Of a stretch of 64,000 bases of DNA, positions 20,569 to 32,990 are shown piece after piece. The stretch lies in NCBI GenBank assembly GCA_025200525.1, contig CM045761.1, positions 100,354,182-100,418,181 on the forward strand, given 5' to 3'. Each line of letters opens with the position of its first letter. Position 1 is the stretch's first letter. The notes below the pieces were generated by a model. The model saw only the letters and a program-made list of their open reading frames with translations. It had not been told where the DNA came from and ran no database searches. Source of the DNA: Camellia lanceoleosa. Its lineage: Eukaryota > Streptophyta > Magnoliopsida > Ericales > Theaceae. The position numbers and the translations under genes are program-made.

Positions 20569-22719
20569 GTGGATCAAATTTCCGGCTTCCGATGCCATTA
20601 TTCCATCCCCGATGACGTCCATCTGTCACTCTTGGCAGACAGCACCATTGATATGGAGAGGACTAATGAGAGTACAATTGTCTTTCTTCTCCTATCGATT
20701 GCTGAGGGCAGAGTCTGTTTTCCCCTTCACCCATTTTTAAGGGTCGTCCTTCGACACAGGGGTCTAATTTCTTTCCAACCTAACGTGAATTTTTTCTGCA
20801 TCATAATGGAGATTATAGAGTTGAACCGACGTCTTAGGATTAACCTAGGTATACCTGTAATTCGACATTGTTATGCCTTAGACAAGTCTACTGGCCAACT
20901 GGGATGCTATTTTCTTAGGGCCAAGGATACCGATCATTACCTAGTGACTATGCTTGCCAGCTCTGGCAAGCGTGTTGACGATGTGATGGTTGTTGTCCGA
21001 GACAACTGGGAATTCGGCGAAGGTAAAGATCGCCTAGATCCCGTGCCAAGGCAAACCAGGTGGCCGTATAGCTCACTTTCGTTTCTTTTATTACCATATA
21101 TGTATTCGGCTCTCCTTCTATGTACTTATCATTTTGTTTATGCAGGCAACGATTTAAAGAAATTATTGGTTTCAGCCGACGACGCTGTACTTGCAGAAAT
21201 TAAAATTGCACTGCAGTTTGTCGGTCGTCCAAACCTTCAGAAACAAGGGAGGGTGGCCCACATTCTCTTACGGTACGAGCCAACTTATGCAACGTTTTCA
21301 GCGGCAAACCACATTCCAATTCCAAGAGGCGAAGATCATCTCATAGCCTTTATCTTCCCCAGCTTAAAAAACCAAAAACAGATTGGTTTAGAAGCCTCCG
21401 ATTCGGAACACGTGGAAGAAGAAGTAGCCGAACCGGTCGCCGAGGACCCAAACCAATTAGAAGCCGAGGTAGACAAAGCTCTTAACTCGGCCTTTGAGGA
21501 AGCCGGACTCAATTCGTCCGACCCTCTATCCACATCAGGCCGAGGGGACGTCTCCTTCGAAGACATTTTTACAAACTTAGGAGACCTTCCCGGCACTTAT
21601 CTTGAGGATATGGCTGGGGAATTGCTCACGCAACTTGCCCGGAGAAAAAATGCTGAAAGGATGGCCGCCAGGAGGAGAGCCAAGGCCCTTCGATCGGAAA
21701 CTCCACCCGTCACGATCGTTAAGTCTTTTCCGCTTGTTATTGCGGAAGAAACGACTCAGACCGAAACCGCCGAGATAGAGTAGGTAGAACGGGCAGATGA
21801 GGCTGAGCAAAGGGGGGAAAAGCGCCCCGCCAAGCAAGAAGTAGTGCATGATGAGGACCAAAGCGACAAATGGCCACGCATTGAGGAATCAGACTTGGTT
21901 GTTACATTCACTATTCAACCAAGGATAAGGAATATGCCGATTGCCTCTGATGTGTCGGCTTTGAAGGACCCGGTTGTGGCCCTAAGTATGGCCTCCTCAA
22001 TATCCCTACCGGTTGACAGAGCCACATTTCGTATAGAGCTAGATCTAATGCTAATTGCTTTGGCCACTCAGTCGGCCTTATCGGTACATTACTTGCCTTA
22101 TCTACAGTCTTCTATCAACATACATATATATATATATATATATTTTTTTTTTATTATTATTATTATTTGTTTGTTGTAACTCTATTTCCTTGTTTTGTAG
22201 ACGGTGGGCAGGATAACTGAGATCGGCCGCCGTCAATATGACGCGATAGAACAGATCGGCTTCTTGAAAGCCAAAATTGACCATAAAAAGAACAAGGTTG
22301 TGGTAGCCTCTCAAAGGGCCGATTATAAGGCAGCGCAAGCGGCAGAGGAACGAGCGAGAGCCGACTCTAAGGCCGAGCGAGCGAGGAATTCCGACCAATT
22401 AAGGCTTGCCGCCGAGGAAAAGGCAAAGGCGAGCGAGGATGCGCTCAAGTTAGCCTAGGAGATAATCTCCAAGCTGGAAGCCGACTTGGAAGAATTGAAG
22501 AAGGCAAAGGAAATAGCCGACTCTGAGACTTCCAAAGCGTTCCAAGTTGGGAAGGATGCCGCCTTGGAAAGCTACATGGAAGAAGTGCCGAAGTTTGAGA
22601 ATCGGGGCTTCAAACACGGTTGGGTCAAAGCCCTCACTGCTGCGAATGTGACATTGGCGCAACCGATTCCATATGAGCAGGTGGACGTTGAGCCGCTGGC
22701 GTTTGACCCTGAAGATTGA
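20569..22719 (+). pseudogene. Antisense ORF 1 of Ty3-B (gypsy-associated protein, PF04195-like)
   Basis: The coding region is antisense to the element's own gag-pol. It reads in one frame from 20569 to a stop at 22717-22719, broken by TAG at 21781 and 22456. A probable intron lies at about 21066-21145 (ending TTTATGCAG) and another at about 22114-22200 (ending TTTTGTAG, with a TA microsatellite). The N-terminal part (GFRCHYSIPDDVHLSLL, FPLHPFLRVVLRH, GLISFQPNVNFF, then a W-N-E/F segment) resembles the 'putative gypsy type transposon' family found in plant Tat-type elements. The C-terminal part is an Ala/Glu/Lys-rich coiled coil ending with FENRGFKHGWVKAL. Its role is unknown. The cognate region in Ty3-A is at 40075-42150. 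Confidence 0.7.
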
Positions 22720-23084
22720 TTAAGGCATAATTTGGTTTTCGATAGGCATCTTAGATGCACAGTTTTGGTAGGTTTTTGTTAGGAGATTTTCATTTCTTTA
22801 AATGTAAGCTAATTTTCATGTGTAAAATGACTACTATTAGTGCTTAATTTATTAATGAAAATTTTCTATGCTCTCGAGTTTACTATATATACTATTAGTT
22901 TTTAATTCATTAATGACAATTCCTTATGCTCTTCTGTTTGTTATATGAGTAAATAGTATATTCGATAGGTTAACCGAATCAATTAAACATCTTCTGTCTT
23001 TAGTCGAATAACTAAAAGAATCAGTAGTTAACAATTTGTAAAGGTGCATGAAAATTCAATAGACTAACAAGCAAAATGGCTTAA

Positions 23085-23930
23085 GGCTTCGGCATCTGGC
23101 CGATTAGATTAATGAATCTGCCCTTGCCCCAGCTGGTGCATGAATTGGGGCGCCAAATGATATTAGCTCATGGAGCGGCTGGGGCACTCAACCCAATCGG
23201 CGCAAGGGCTTGCCCTATGGCCGATTAGATTAATGAATCTACCCTTGCCCTAGCTGGTGCATAAACTGGGACGCCGAATGATATTAGCTCATGGAGTGGC
23301 TGGGGCATTCAACCTATGCGGCGCAAGGGCTTGCCCTATGGCTGATTAGATTAATGAATTTGCCCTTGCCCCAGCTGGTACATGAACTGGGATGCTGAAT
23401 GATATTAGCTCATGGAGCGGCTAGGGCACTCAACCTGTGCGGCGCAAGGGCTTGCCCTATGGCCGATTAGAGTAATGAATCTACCCTTGCCCCAGCTGGT
23501 GCATAAACTGGGATGTCGAATGATATTAGCTCATGGAGTGGCTGGGGCACTCAACCTATACGGCGCAAGGGCTTGCCCTATGGCCGATTAGATTAATGAA
23601 TCTACCCTTGTCCCAGCTAGTGCATGAACTAGGACGCAGAATGATATTAGCTCATGGAATGGCTAGGGCACTCAACCTGTGTGGCGCAAGGGCTTGCCCT
23701 ATGGCTGATTAGATTAATGAATTTTCCCTTGCCCCAACTGGTGCATGAACTGGGATACTGAATGATATTAGCTCATGGAGCGGCTGGGGCACTCAACCTA
23801 TACGGCGCAAGGGCTTGCCCTATGGCCAATTAGATTAATGAATCTACCCTTGTCCCAGCTAGTGCATGAACTAGGACGCAGAATGATATTAACTCATGGA
23901 ATGGCTAGGGCACGTGATCCAATCGGCGCT
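23085..23930. repeat. 121-bp tandem array in Ty3-B
   Basis: About seven units share ggcttgccctatggccgatt, agattaatgaatctaccctt, gccccagctggtgcatgaac and gatattagctcatggagcgg. The spacing of gcgcaagggcttgcc is about 121 bp. The array lies between the two antisense coding regions. Ty3-A has a related array in the equivalent place at 38810-39830. No open reading frame spans it. Confidence 0.92.
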
Positions 23931-24081
23931 AGGCTTTTGAAGTTTTTGCATTAATGAGATCGCCTCGGAGGTGCTGCATTCGTAGGGAATAAATGGGGTG
24001 AGTGCTTCGTACGCGTAGGTCCCATTAGTGTGTTCAAACTTGACTTACCCCAGTCTATTGAGGAAGGTTAGATAACTGTGA

Positions 24082-24997
24082 ATGTCAAATAGACTATTTT
24101 TCAACAGCAGAGGAGAGGGGAAGACATTAGCTGAGCTAGACGCAGAGATGAATCGAAGTGGAGAGCCTATGCGCACAGGCAATAGGACGCCGAGGGAGCG
24201 AGAGAGACACCAATCCCCACGTCGTCGAAGTGGGTCACCCAGAAAAGAAAAACAACAACGGGGCAACTCTCATCAATCGCGCTCGAGAATCCGGTGCGAC
24301 ACCGCGCCCGTTGAGTTTTGCGGTTTTTGTGGGGAACAAACCGATGACGGAAGCAGATTCAATTGTGCACAACCCAAATGTGGCAGTCGAGTTCGCTCAA
24401 TAGATTTTTCCACCAGAAGTCCAGCAATCGATGGTCGGTCGACGGGATTTCGAAGTGTTTCGGGAAGGCATCCATGGAGTGGTGAGAGGGATATATACCG
24501 CCTATGAAGTCGGCATGCGTCTACATGTCGCGTAGCGGGAGATAGAGCAGAAGAATGAACACATTCGGAACTTAGAAGCTCGTGTGGAGAAGGCTGGGCG
24601 TGAACTAAGGAAAGCCAAGACTGTCGAGACACATTCGGCCAGCCCAGTTAACCCAATTGTAGAGGAAAGGGTGACCCAACGGCTGATAAGTCATGCGATT
24701 GCTGATCAAGATACGGCAAGTATATTTGCAATAGAGACTGCGAAGGCCACGACCTATGAATGAGGCTTCCACGACGGTCGGAAAGTTAGGATAGACAAGA
24801 CGAAGAAAAAGCTCGCCGAGGAAGTTTGCCGATATGAGAATTGGGGATTCAAGCACGGGTAGGTTAAGGCCCTCCGTGCGGCGGAGGCTCTCCGGGCAGC
24901 AGGCATTGACTTAGTGTTGCCGTTATACCAAAGTAACGATTTTCCTTTTGCTGCTTACGAAGTGGAAAAGAGCGACGACCAAGGTGACGCCGAATAA
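24082..24997 (+). pseudogene. Antisense ORF 2 of Ty3-B
   Basis: This is a second coding region opposite in strand to gag-pol. The N-terminal frame (24082 on) has RLFFNSRGEGKTLAELDAEM and an Arg/Ser-rich, basic stretch (PRRRSGSPRKEKQ). A shift follows, and the later part (about 24350-24997) reads as a coiled coil with IRNLEARVEKAGRELRKAK and ends in RYENWGFKHG, stop, VKALRAAEALRA, before the terminal DDQGDAE and TAA. The C-terminal motif is the same as in antisense ORF 1. TAG or TGA codons at about 24535, 24762 and 24861 break it. The Ty3-A cognate is at 37755-38750. Function unknown. Confidence 0.6.
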
Positions 24998-25169
24998 AGA
25001 TGAATCTATTATAGTGTTTTTAACGCAAGTTGAATGTAAATTATGTAATCTCGATCAATTTAATAAAATGTATCATTTTAAATGATAAAATGTTGTTTCT
25101 GCTACTTACCATTTTTCATCTATTGCGTCTATGTTGTAATCTCGATCCATTTTTCGTTAATCATAATAC

Positions 25170-25970
25170 AAATGAAAGAAACGCCGAGTTTCGAGGCGTC
25201 TTGTCTCGGCCAATCGAGATTTCTACGAAGGGCGCTCCGAATTCGGAGACTTATTTGGCCCAAGCGTGTCTTACACGGATGGGGCTTTGAATCCAGAGGC
25301 TTATCTCTTGGCCTATCGTGATATCCACGAAGGGCGCTCCGAATTCGGAGACTTATTCGGCCCAAGCGTGTCTCGCACAGATGGGGCTCTGAATCCGGAG
25401 GCTTATCTCTTGGCCTATCGTGAAATCCACGAAGGGCGCTCCGAATTCAAAGATTTATTTGGTCCAAGCGTGTCTTGCACGGATGGGGCTCTGAATCTGG
25501 AGGCTTATCTCTTGACCTATCGTGATATCCACGAAGGGCGCTCCGAATTCGGAGACTTGTTCGGCCCAAAAGTGTCATTCACCAATGGGGCTCCGAATCC
25601 GGAGACTTATATCTTGGCCAATCGTGATATGCACGAAAAGCGCTCTGAATCCGGAGACTTGTTCGGCCTAAAAGTATCATTCACCGATGGGGCTCCGAAT
25701 CCGGAGACTTATATCTTGGCCAATCGTGATATCCACGAAGGGAGCTCTGAATCCGGAGACTAGTTCGGCCCAAAAGTGTCATTCACCGATGGGGCTCCGA
25801 ATCCGGAGACTTATATCTTGGCCAATCGTGATATCCATGAAGGGCGCTCCGAATCCGGAGACTTGTTCGGCCCATGTGTCATTCACTGATGGGGCTCTGA
25901 ATCCGGAGACTTATATCTTGGCCAATCGTGATATCCACGAAAGGCGCTCCGAATCTGGAGGCTTATAACT
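25170..25970. repeat. Composite tandem array in Ty3-B
   Basis: These are the same 52- and 50-bp subunits as at 18103-19721, in inverse orientation as expected for the opposite element. There are about eight ab dimers. On the plus strand they read ttggccaatcgtgatatcca, cgaagggcgctccgaattcg. Frames such as 25266-25763 are products of the 102-bp period (34 codons). Confidence 0.92.
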
Positions 25971-26040
25971 TGATGAATTGAATTTCACAGTGAGGAAATG
26001 AGAGACTTTGCATTGCAAAAATGAAATTTGTACATGGTGA

Positions 26041-29000
26041 TGTAACAAGTCCGCGAGGGACCTCGATGCTACAGTTCGGACTCGTCTTGTCACGGTTCTT
26101 AATCTTGAACTAAAGAGTCCAAATCCGGCAAATCGTTTTGAGAAAAACAGATTTTGAAGGAAGTGCCAAACATGGACTGCTTCGCCAGATACAGAGTCGC
26201 CACCTAAATATTTTTTATGGGGGAATTTAGGAAACCCTGACTCGGTGCCAAAGGCCACGTGTCTGTCATCACCAAAGTTGCCTTGGCTCGGGAACTTGGG
26301 TACGATTGGAGAAGGTCAGCTATGAGCACCTCCTCTCGCCCGATCCGAAGATCGGCCTCTACTAACCATGATATCCTCTTTTGAAAACGTTATGTGTCCT
26401 TGTTCCGGTTATTAGCCTAGATTTACTATGTTGTGCACACAGCAAACAAGTATAGACTAGATCGCCTAATTTGGAACAAAACATTGCATATCCGTTTGTT
26501 TGGAAAATGTTTTGGAATTTGCTAATCGTAAGTAGGCTAAAACACGGATTTCAGTGAGTTGTTCCAACTCAAACAATCCAACCTTCACCCACAGGCATTC
26601 AGGTAGTTATATCACATAAGCATAAAGCCACATGGTAAGCATGCTATTTATGTTTAACATTCACACTCATGCGAGATGCTAAAGCATAAAATACTTACAG
26701 TGTACTCCGTGCCAAAACAGTAAACTAGTTAGCAAACATGCGTGATCCTAGTTCATGTTAAAGTGGCTAATGTATCGCATACAGAATGTCACATAGAATA
26801 GGCTCGGCTAATCTAAGATGGCATGTGAGATGCTACAAATAACACGTATTCAAGTTAGATTAAATACTTATACGGTTAGCATGATGTACCGAGCCCGGTG
26901 CATGCAAGACAAATGAATGAATGCACACATGCATAGCATAAGGATGCTAATTTAAATATGCCCTAGTACTAACCATTGAAAGAAGGTAAGTAAAAGGGAA
27001 GAAAGACGTGGGGTTGGAAGACATGCACACACTCACCCACACTTATTACAGATTTGCCCTCGCTCGAAGAGGCCGAAAGAATAATACAATTTAATTAACC
27101 TACAAGCTAATTAATTATTACAAACCACCTAATATAATTGACAAACCAATTGAATATAATTAAGCAGTAAACAGCAGCCTCGGGAAGAGGGTTCGATGCA
27201 TGCGCGCTCGGTTCCGCTCGAAAAGTCACTGCCATGCGCAAGATGCCTCTGCTTTGGCTGTTATCCTCCTCTGAAGACTGCACAAGTCCCAGGGTTGCTT
27301 CTCTAAGTGCTCTAGAACACCACCAGCTAAAGGGATTGATCACCGGCCATGTGTAATGGTCACCGGCCACAAAATACTCCATCGGCCAACAATGGATGGC
27401 CGGTCAGCACTGAAGATGGTCGGCCAGCCAAATCTTCCTGCAGAATCTGTGTTGACAACAACAGTGGGCAAAACTTGGCATGGCAATGCATTTCAAGCTA
27501 TGTATGCACCAACCACACCCCTTATCATGTGAATGACTCAAAGGAGGATGGGCCTCGATTCTCAAACCACCAATCACACATTTCCATGCATGATGGCCCA
27601 AAGAATCAAGTGTGCATCTTGATATGGAATGCAATGCACATAAGCAAATAAAGGGGGCTCAACCTCTATCATAATCAATTCAATAGGTTAAGCATGCGTG
27701 CTATTATGATGCAACCTAGGCATGTGAGCTAGCATGCGACCATGGAAATACAAAGAAGTATACAAAGCACACAACGATCATGCAAGGCATGAAGCAATGC
27801 AACCAACAAGTATGCAAGACATAATGTGGGTGTTCAAGCATGCAAGCAAACATGTGACTTCATTCAACCATGTAACTTCAATCATGCAACAACACACAAA
27901 TATGAAACAACATACAAGGGGAGCATGCAACAACATGCAAAGGGGTGGACTTAAACTAACATGGATAACTCGCGAGCATGCCAAAATCAGTGGCCAATGC
28001 TATGGAAGTGAAGTCCAAAACACACACACATGCATACAAATATGGTCCAATTCCTAGGCATAAAGGGACAACTTCTAAGCACACTTAAAAGGAGGTAAAC
28101 ATGGACTAATGGCATACACATGAGCTCTGAAAATCACGTTAGAATGATGCCAAACCAAGCCAACAAGACAAGCCTAAGCATGCAATTAGAGGTCCAAAAC
28201 TCAATGCAAGCTAAGGAGGTGTTGAACTACCCTTAGCAAAACCAAACATGGCATGAATTAAATGACCAAAAACAGAGTTTTAGCATATTAAAACAAAGCC
28301 TAAAGACCACTTAGATGGCATCTAAATGACTTAAATTCAAGAGCATGCACAATGACCAAACATGGAGCATAAGGCACAACCTCATAAGGCATTAAAGAAG
28401 CATCAAAGGCAAGCATGTAAGCATGTCATGAGGACTGAAATAACATGGTATGTGGTTCCAAATCACTGAAACAATGCAAGTGATGCATGTTAAAGGTCTA
28501 TACATTTAAAGCTTACAAGCCAAAATGCAAAGGGGCTATGCAATGTATGCCATGGTCGACCAAAACAACCAAAGGCAGACCTTAAGCATGGAAAAACAAG
28601 TACAAAAGCTTCACAAAGCAGGGCCTAAAACATGCTTGAACAAGGGTCAAAGCCTAGATACATGTTAAGGCTAAATGATGGCATTACAAGACATGTATGC
28701 ATGGCATGCAAGGTGTGTCCAAACCAACTCAACACAATGCTATTTCATGGCAAAATAAGCATAAATATCAGTCAAGGCATGGTCAACACACACTTAAACT
28801 AGATGCTCTCTCAAGAGGCAAAAATAGCCCTTTTTAAGGACAACAAGGAGAGGGGGTGGCCCTCTCCTTCCTAGGACCTCAAGGCACCATCCTCACCTCT
28901 GAAATCCCTCAAGATTTCAGTGGAGAGGAGGCCCAAACACAATGGTCCCGGAGCTCAACCAAAATGGCACAAAACAAAGGCCAAACAAGCCTTAAGAGGG

Positions 29001-29908
29001 GCCAAACAACCCCAAAGCTTAAAATAACCTAACAAACTATTTAGAGCAGATAAAAACAAGACTTTTATATGTTATATGCTAAGCTCAAAAATAGATGCAA
29101 GATAGGCTAAAAAGCTTTACAAAAATGGGGGAAAAGGGACAAAAGTCTTACCCTTGTAGACCCTCTTCACAAACAATGTTCCAGCAGCTCCTTTGGTTCC
29201 AAACCAGTCCAAAAGCTTCAAGGAGAGACCTCTGGTACCTCAGCAACCAAGAAAAGGTGTGATGGTGGGTGTTTGTGCACAAAAATGAGACTAAACACAC
29301 ACTAAACACAAGAGAGAGAGAGAGAGAGATATATAGAGATAGAGAATATATATAAACCCTAACCCTAAAGCTCAAGCTCTGAAAATGTTGTCTAAGTTGT
29401 CTCACCTCTCAACAAGAGAGAAGAGCCCCACTTTTATACACAATTAGTCTTGTAAAGCTTCCAAAGGAAGCTAACAAAAAGGAAATCCCTCCATACACGT
29501 GTATGGAGGGGGTGAAAGTGCATGCTAGCTGCACAAAAATATCTACAAAACAGATGCACAGTAGTTGGCCGGCCAAAAATGCAATTGACCAAAGAAAGAT
29601 AGCCGGTCGGCCATCTATAGTGCCGGCCGACCAAACATTTGGCCGGTGGAAACAAAACACAGCCGGTGGCCTCAAGCCATGGCCGGTGGAGTGTGGGGAT
29701 GGCCCACAAGCCATTCCCAGCCCCTCCAAGGCAAAGCACAAGTGTTTGGTGCAAAACCAGGCACAAAACAGTCGAGTCGAGAGATCCTGAGGCAAGGCGC
29801 GTAGCCGAGACCTCTGGGAACTCAAGACGAACACAAACATGGATGATCACCAAGTGTTCAAACGGTGACGTCCAAGTCTTGAGGACGGTTAAAAATGTGG
29901 TGTCTACA
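26041..29908 (-). mobile_element. 3.9-kb solo LTR inside Ty3-B (LTR E)
   Basis: On the minus strand it runs from TGTAGACACC (29908) to the terminal GTTACA (26041). It is flanked by the perfect duplication GGTGA (26036-26040, 29909-29913). Removing it restores the alignment of the Ty3-B spacer between integrase and the array with the Ty3-A spacer at 18000-18090. It is a relative of the 4.1-kb LTR at 52629-56774. A TATA tract (TATATATA, minus, about 29346-29355) and a GA/CT microsatellite lie about 135 bp after a conserved G-box palindrome (29488-29509). There is no coding region; frames such as 29409-29840 show no domain. Large LTRs starting TGTAGACACC occur in Ogre/Tat-like elements (inference). 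Confidence 0.92.
29488..29509 (-). promoter_or_regulatory. G-box palindrome in LTR E
   Basis: A perfect 22-bp palindrome has the core CCATACACGTGTATGG, with the G-box CACGTG in the centre. It lies about 135 bp upstream of the TATA tract on the minus strand. The same palindrome is kept in LTR F at 53021-53042. Binding by bZIP/bHLH factors is inferred from the motif only. Confidence 0.5.
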
Positions 29909-29948
29909 GGTGAACATTCAAAACAAGTATCATGCCCCACAAGTTGGG

Positions 29949-31091
29949 TTAATGACAGAATTTACGCAAATGCATGGAATTCCAACGGCGTGGCAAACTC
30001 CTCCCAGACATGTTTTTGAGCCGATATGCACCTGTGCCGGTGATTGACTCAATTTGATAGGGGCCATCCCAGTTGGGACCTAACTTTCCGTCGGCGGGGT
30101 TCTTAGTAGCGGGAAGAACTTTTTTCAGGACCAGTTCTCCTGGTATATAACGTCGCAGGTGCACACGTTGATTGTATGATTTAGCGAGCTGTTGCTGATA
30201 CCGTGCCATAGACGCAAAGGCTCGGTCTCGTTGTTCTTCAATCAGAGTTAGATCCAAAGCTAGCATCATGTCGTTATGGCCCAAGTCAAATACCTTCATT
30301 TTCAGAGTGGGTAGGCTGATCTCCAGGGGGATAATTGCCTGAGTCCCAAAGCACAGGGCAAACGGTGTTTCTCCAGTTGATCGCCTTGGTGTAATGCGAT
30401 GAGCCCACAATACACTGGGGAGCTCTTCAACCCACTTTCCTTTAGCTTTCTCCAACCGTTTCTTGATGCCGTCCAAAATGGCTTTGTTGGAGGCTTTAGT
30501 TTGACCATTGCTCTGTGGATAAGCCGGGGTGAAGAAATAGAGCCGAATACCATACTTGCTGCACAATTCTCGGTAGACGCCGCAATCAAACTAGGTGTCG
30601 TTGTCTGAAATAAGTGCTCTTGGAATGCCGAATTGTGTTATGATATTTCTCCATACAAAACGCTTCACATCAGTATCTTGAATGTGCGTTAATGTCTCCA
30701 CTTCGACCCATTTCGTGAAGTAATCTGTCGCGACAATCAAAAATCGCTTGTTGCCCGGGGCACGAGGTAATGGTCCGACGATGTCAAGTCCCCATTGGGC
30801 GAACAACCAAGGACTGGTTATGGAGCTTAACTCTTCAACAGGTAAATGGGTCAAAAGGGAGAACTTCTGGCATTGTTCATATTTCTTGACGTAACACTCG
30901 GCATTAGCTCTCATTATCGGCCAATAATACCCCTGTGTCACAACTCGATGAGCCAAAGAGCGTCCTCCAGAATGGGCACCACAACTTCCTTCATGTATTT
31001 CAATCAGGAGTTCCTCGAGTTTATCCGAGTGAACGCATTCTAGGTATGGACTAGAAAGGGATTTCCTGTAGAGCTTTCCTTGCGGATCCAA
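29949..31091 (-). pseudogene. INT: Ty3-B integrase
   Basis: The frame 31091-30591 holds the HHCC zinc part (EIHEGSCGAHSGG, CYVKKYEQC) and the core with GLDIVGPLP and LISDND. A TAG at about 30590 interrupts. The frame 30566-29949 follows with the rest of the core and the C-terminal part (LGPNWDGPYQIESITG). The third catalytic residue is replaced: QSNGQTKASNKAI has Lys where Ty3-A has Glu in QSNGQAEASNK. This is a single G-to-A change on the coding strand. Apart from the one stop, integrase is well kept, but it should not be active. The TAA end at 29949-29951 is about 40 bp before LTR E. Confidence 0.9.
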
Positions 31092-31129
31092 GTAATATCG
31101 CAGGGCTTTGTTTCGCAGCTTGTGTGCTT

Positions 31130-31700
31130 CTTTCTTATCCGTCGGGAGCTATTCAGAAGATAGGAATGCAGCGATAGGGTCTATCTAACTCGGCCCTGAT
31201 TCTATAACATTGATTTGGACTGACTCCAAAGGGCCGATGCTCGGTTTAGGCATGAACCCTACTTCAATTGTCTATTAAATCTCTGAATTGATGGCAGAGG
31301 CTAGGCAAGCCAGGGTGTCTGCATGTGTCTTATGATCTCGGGTTATTTGGTTCAATTCATGATGGTCGAATTTTCACAGCAAGGAACTCACCGTTTTCAT
31401 GTAAGTTGCCATACGGTCATTTTTGGCTGCGTATTCCCCCTTTAACTGATTGATAACTAACTTTGACTCACAAAAGATAAGCAGACGCCGAGCACCCAAA
31501 AGGTGGGCATTCCGTAAGCCGGCTAGTAGTGCTTCATATTCGGCCTCATTGTTTGATGCTTCAAAGCCGAGTTTGACTGCTTACTCGATTATTGCCCCGT
31601 CATGAGCCATGATCACTACACCCGCCCCACTGCCACGTTGGTTGGATGATCCGTCACAATATAACTGCCAAATGTCCCCCACATAAATTCTCCAATTCGG
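31130..31700 (-). pseudogene. Ty3-B second (archaeal-like) RNase H
   Basis: Starting near 31688, the sequence reads QLYCDGSSNQRGSGAGVVIM with the first catalytic Asp, then ASNNEAEYEALLAGLRNA with the Glu. The third site reads FCESKLVINQ where Ty3-A has FYDSKLVINQ, so Asp is replaced by Glu. Then comes HADTLACLASAIN. Stops occur near 31585, 31378 and in the linker to integrase. Position and motifs match the dual-RNase-H arrangement of Tat-lineage elements. Confidence 0.72.
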
Positions 31701-31811
31701 CTTAGGTTGAATTTGATCAGACTTATAGTCGGCGAGGCATCCAGTGAATTTGGCCACAAAGTCGGCGAGCACTTGCCCCTTGATCGAGGTTCTGGGCAGA
31801 AATTGAATATC

Positions 31812-32230
31812 TTACTGTTCGAGTTCCAGAGCCCATTTTGAAACGCGCCCTGATGTTTCTGCACTATGGAGTACTGACCGGAGAGGGTAGTCCATGAGTA
31901 CCCCAATGGCATGCCCCTGAAAATAATGCATCAGTTTTTTTGCTGCCATGACAAGAGCAAGGATGAGTTTCTCCAACGGAAGGTAACGTGTTTCGGTGTC
32001 GACCATTGCTTTGCTCACATAATAGACTGGCCGTTGTTCCCCAAGTTCTTTCTTTATCAGTACGGTACTGATAGCCCGGTCAGAAATTGCCAGATATAAA
32101 ATGAACAGATCACCTGCCGAAGGTGTTATCAAGAGTGGAACTGATCGGAGGTAAGTCTTCAAACCATTCAAAGCGATTTCACACTCAGAGGTCCATTCAA
32201 AAGCTTTACCCTGCTGAAGGGTATGAAAGA
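31812..32230 (-). pseudogene. RH: Ty3-B RNase H
   Basis: The frame 32171-31812 has LFILYLAISDRAISTVLIKK, QRPVYYVSKAMVDTETRYLP and HAIGVLMDYPLRSVL, the standard gypsy RNase H order. It follows RT after a short connection region with a stop near 32237. Confidence 0.88.
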
Positions 32231-32290
32231 ATTGTCAGCAGTGATCTGTGGAACGACTGATGAACCTATTGAGTGTGGCGGCCATCCCCA

Positions 32291-32990
32291 TCAGCTTTTG
32301 AACCTCTTTGACCGACCGAGGAGATCGAGTTCTAGGATTGCTGTGATTTGCCTCGGGTTGGCTTCGATTCTGCGGTGGTTAACAATGAAGCCAAGGAATT
32401 TGCCAGATCTGATCCCGAATGCACATTTGGAGGCATTCAGCTTCATTTTGTACTTGCGTAGAATGCCGAATGTCTCATCCAGATCGGCCAGGTGAGTTTT
32501 CTCTTCTTTGGACTTGACCACCATATCGTTAATGTACACTTCCATAGTACGGCTAAGTTGCTCCTTGAACATGGCAGTGACTAGTCTTTGGTAAGTTGCC
32601 CCTGCATTCTTCAGCCCGAAAGGCATAACCTTATAGCAATAGGTTCCTCTTGGGGTGAGGAATGCAGTTTTCTCTTGGTCCTCCGAATGCATGGCAATTT
32701 GATGGTAGCCTCTGTAGGCATCCAGGAAGCTCATATGTTGATGATGTGCGGTGGCATCTACGAGTTGGTCTATTCTGGGGAGGGGAAAGCAATCCCTGGG
32801 ACAAGTTTTGTTTAAGTCCGTGAAATCCACACAAACACACCAAGTCCCATTTTTCTTCTTTACAACCACAGTATTCGACAGCCATGTGGGATAGGTCACT
32901 TCCCGGATCGCTCCGACATCGAGCAACCGGTCAACTTCTTCAACAACGGCAGAAGTGTGTTCTGCGGCTAACCACCGGCTTTTCTAAATA
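32291..32990 (-). pseudogene. RT: Ty3-B reverse transcriptase
   Basis: The 211-codon frame 32926-32291 covers most of RT: GAIREVTYPTWLSNTVVVKK, CVCVDFTDLNK, FPLPRIDQLVDATAHH, SFLDAYRGYHQIAMH, YCYKVMPFGLKNAGATYQR. The active site reads VYINDMVVKS, so the first Asp of YxDD is Asn. Ty3-A keeps YIDD. The thumb/connection part (FLGFIVNHRRIEANPRQI) is also present. The D-to-N change predicts loss of polymerase activity even without stops elsewhere. Confidence 0.93.

Noticed and set aside
23085..23930. CRISPR-like array
   Set aside because: The units are tandem without unique spacers, about 121 bp long, inside a plant retroelement.
20569..24997. Host gene inserted next to a retrotransposon
   Set aside because: The same coding regions occur in antisense at the same position in the other gypsy element, so they belong to the element.
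25129..25968. 165-codon frame with repeated peptides
   Set aside because: It is the same tandem array in the inner element; the 102-bp dimer equals 34 codons.
29409..29940. 143- and 168-codon frames in LTR E, and 52558-53004 in LTR F
   Set aside because: The frames are not kept between the two related LTRs and have no recognisable domain; the regions are LTR U3 sequence.
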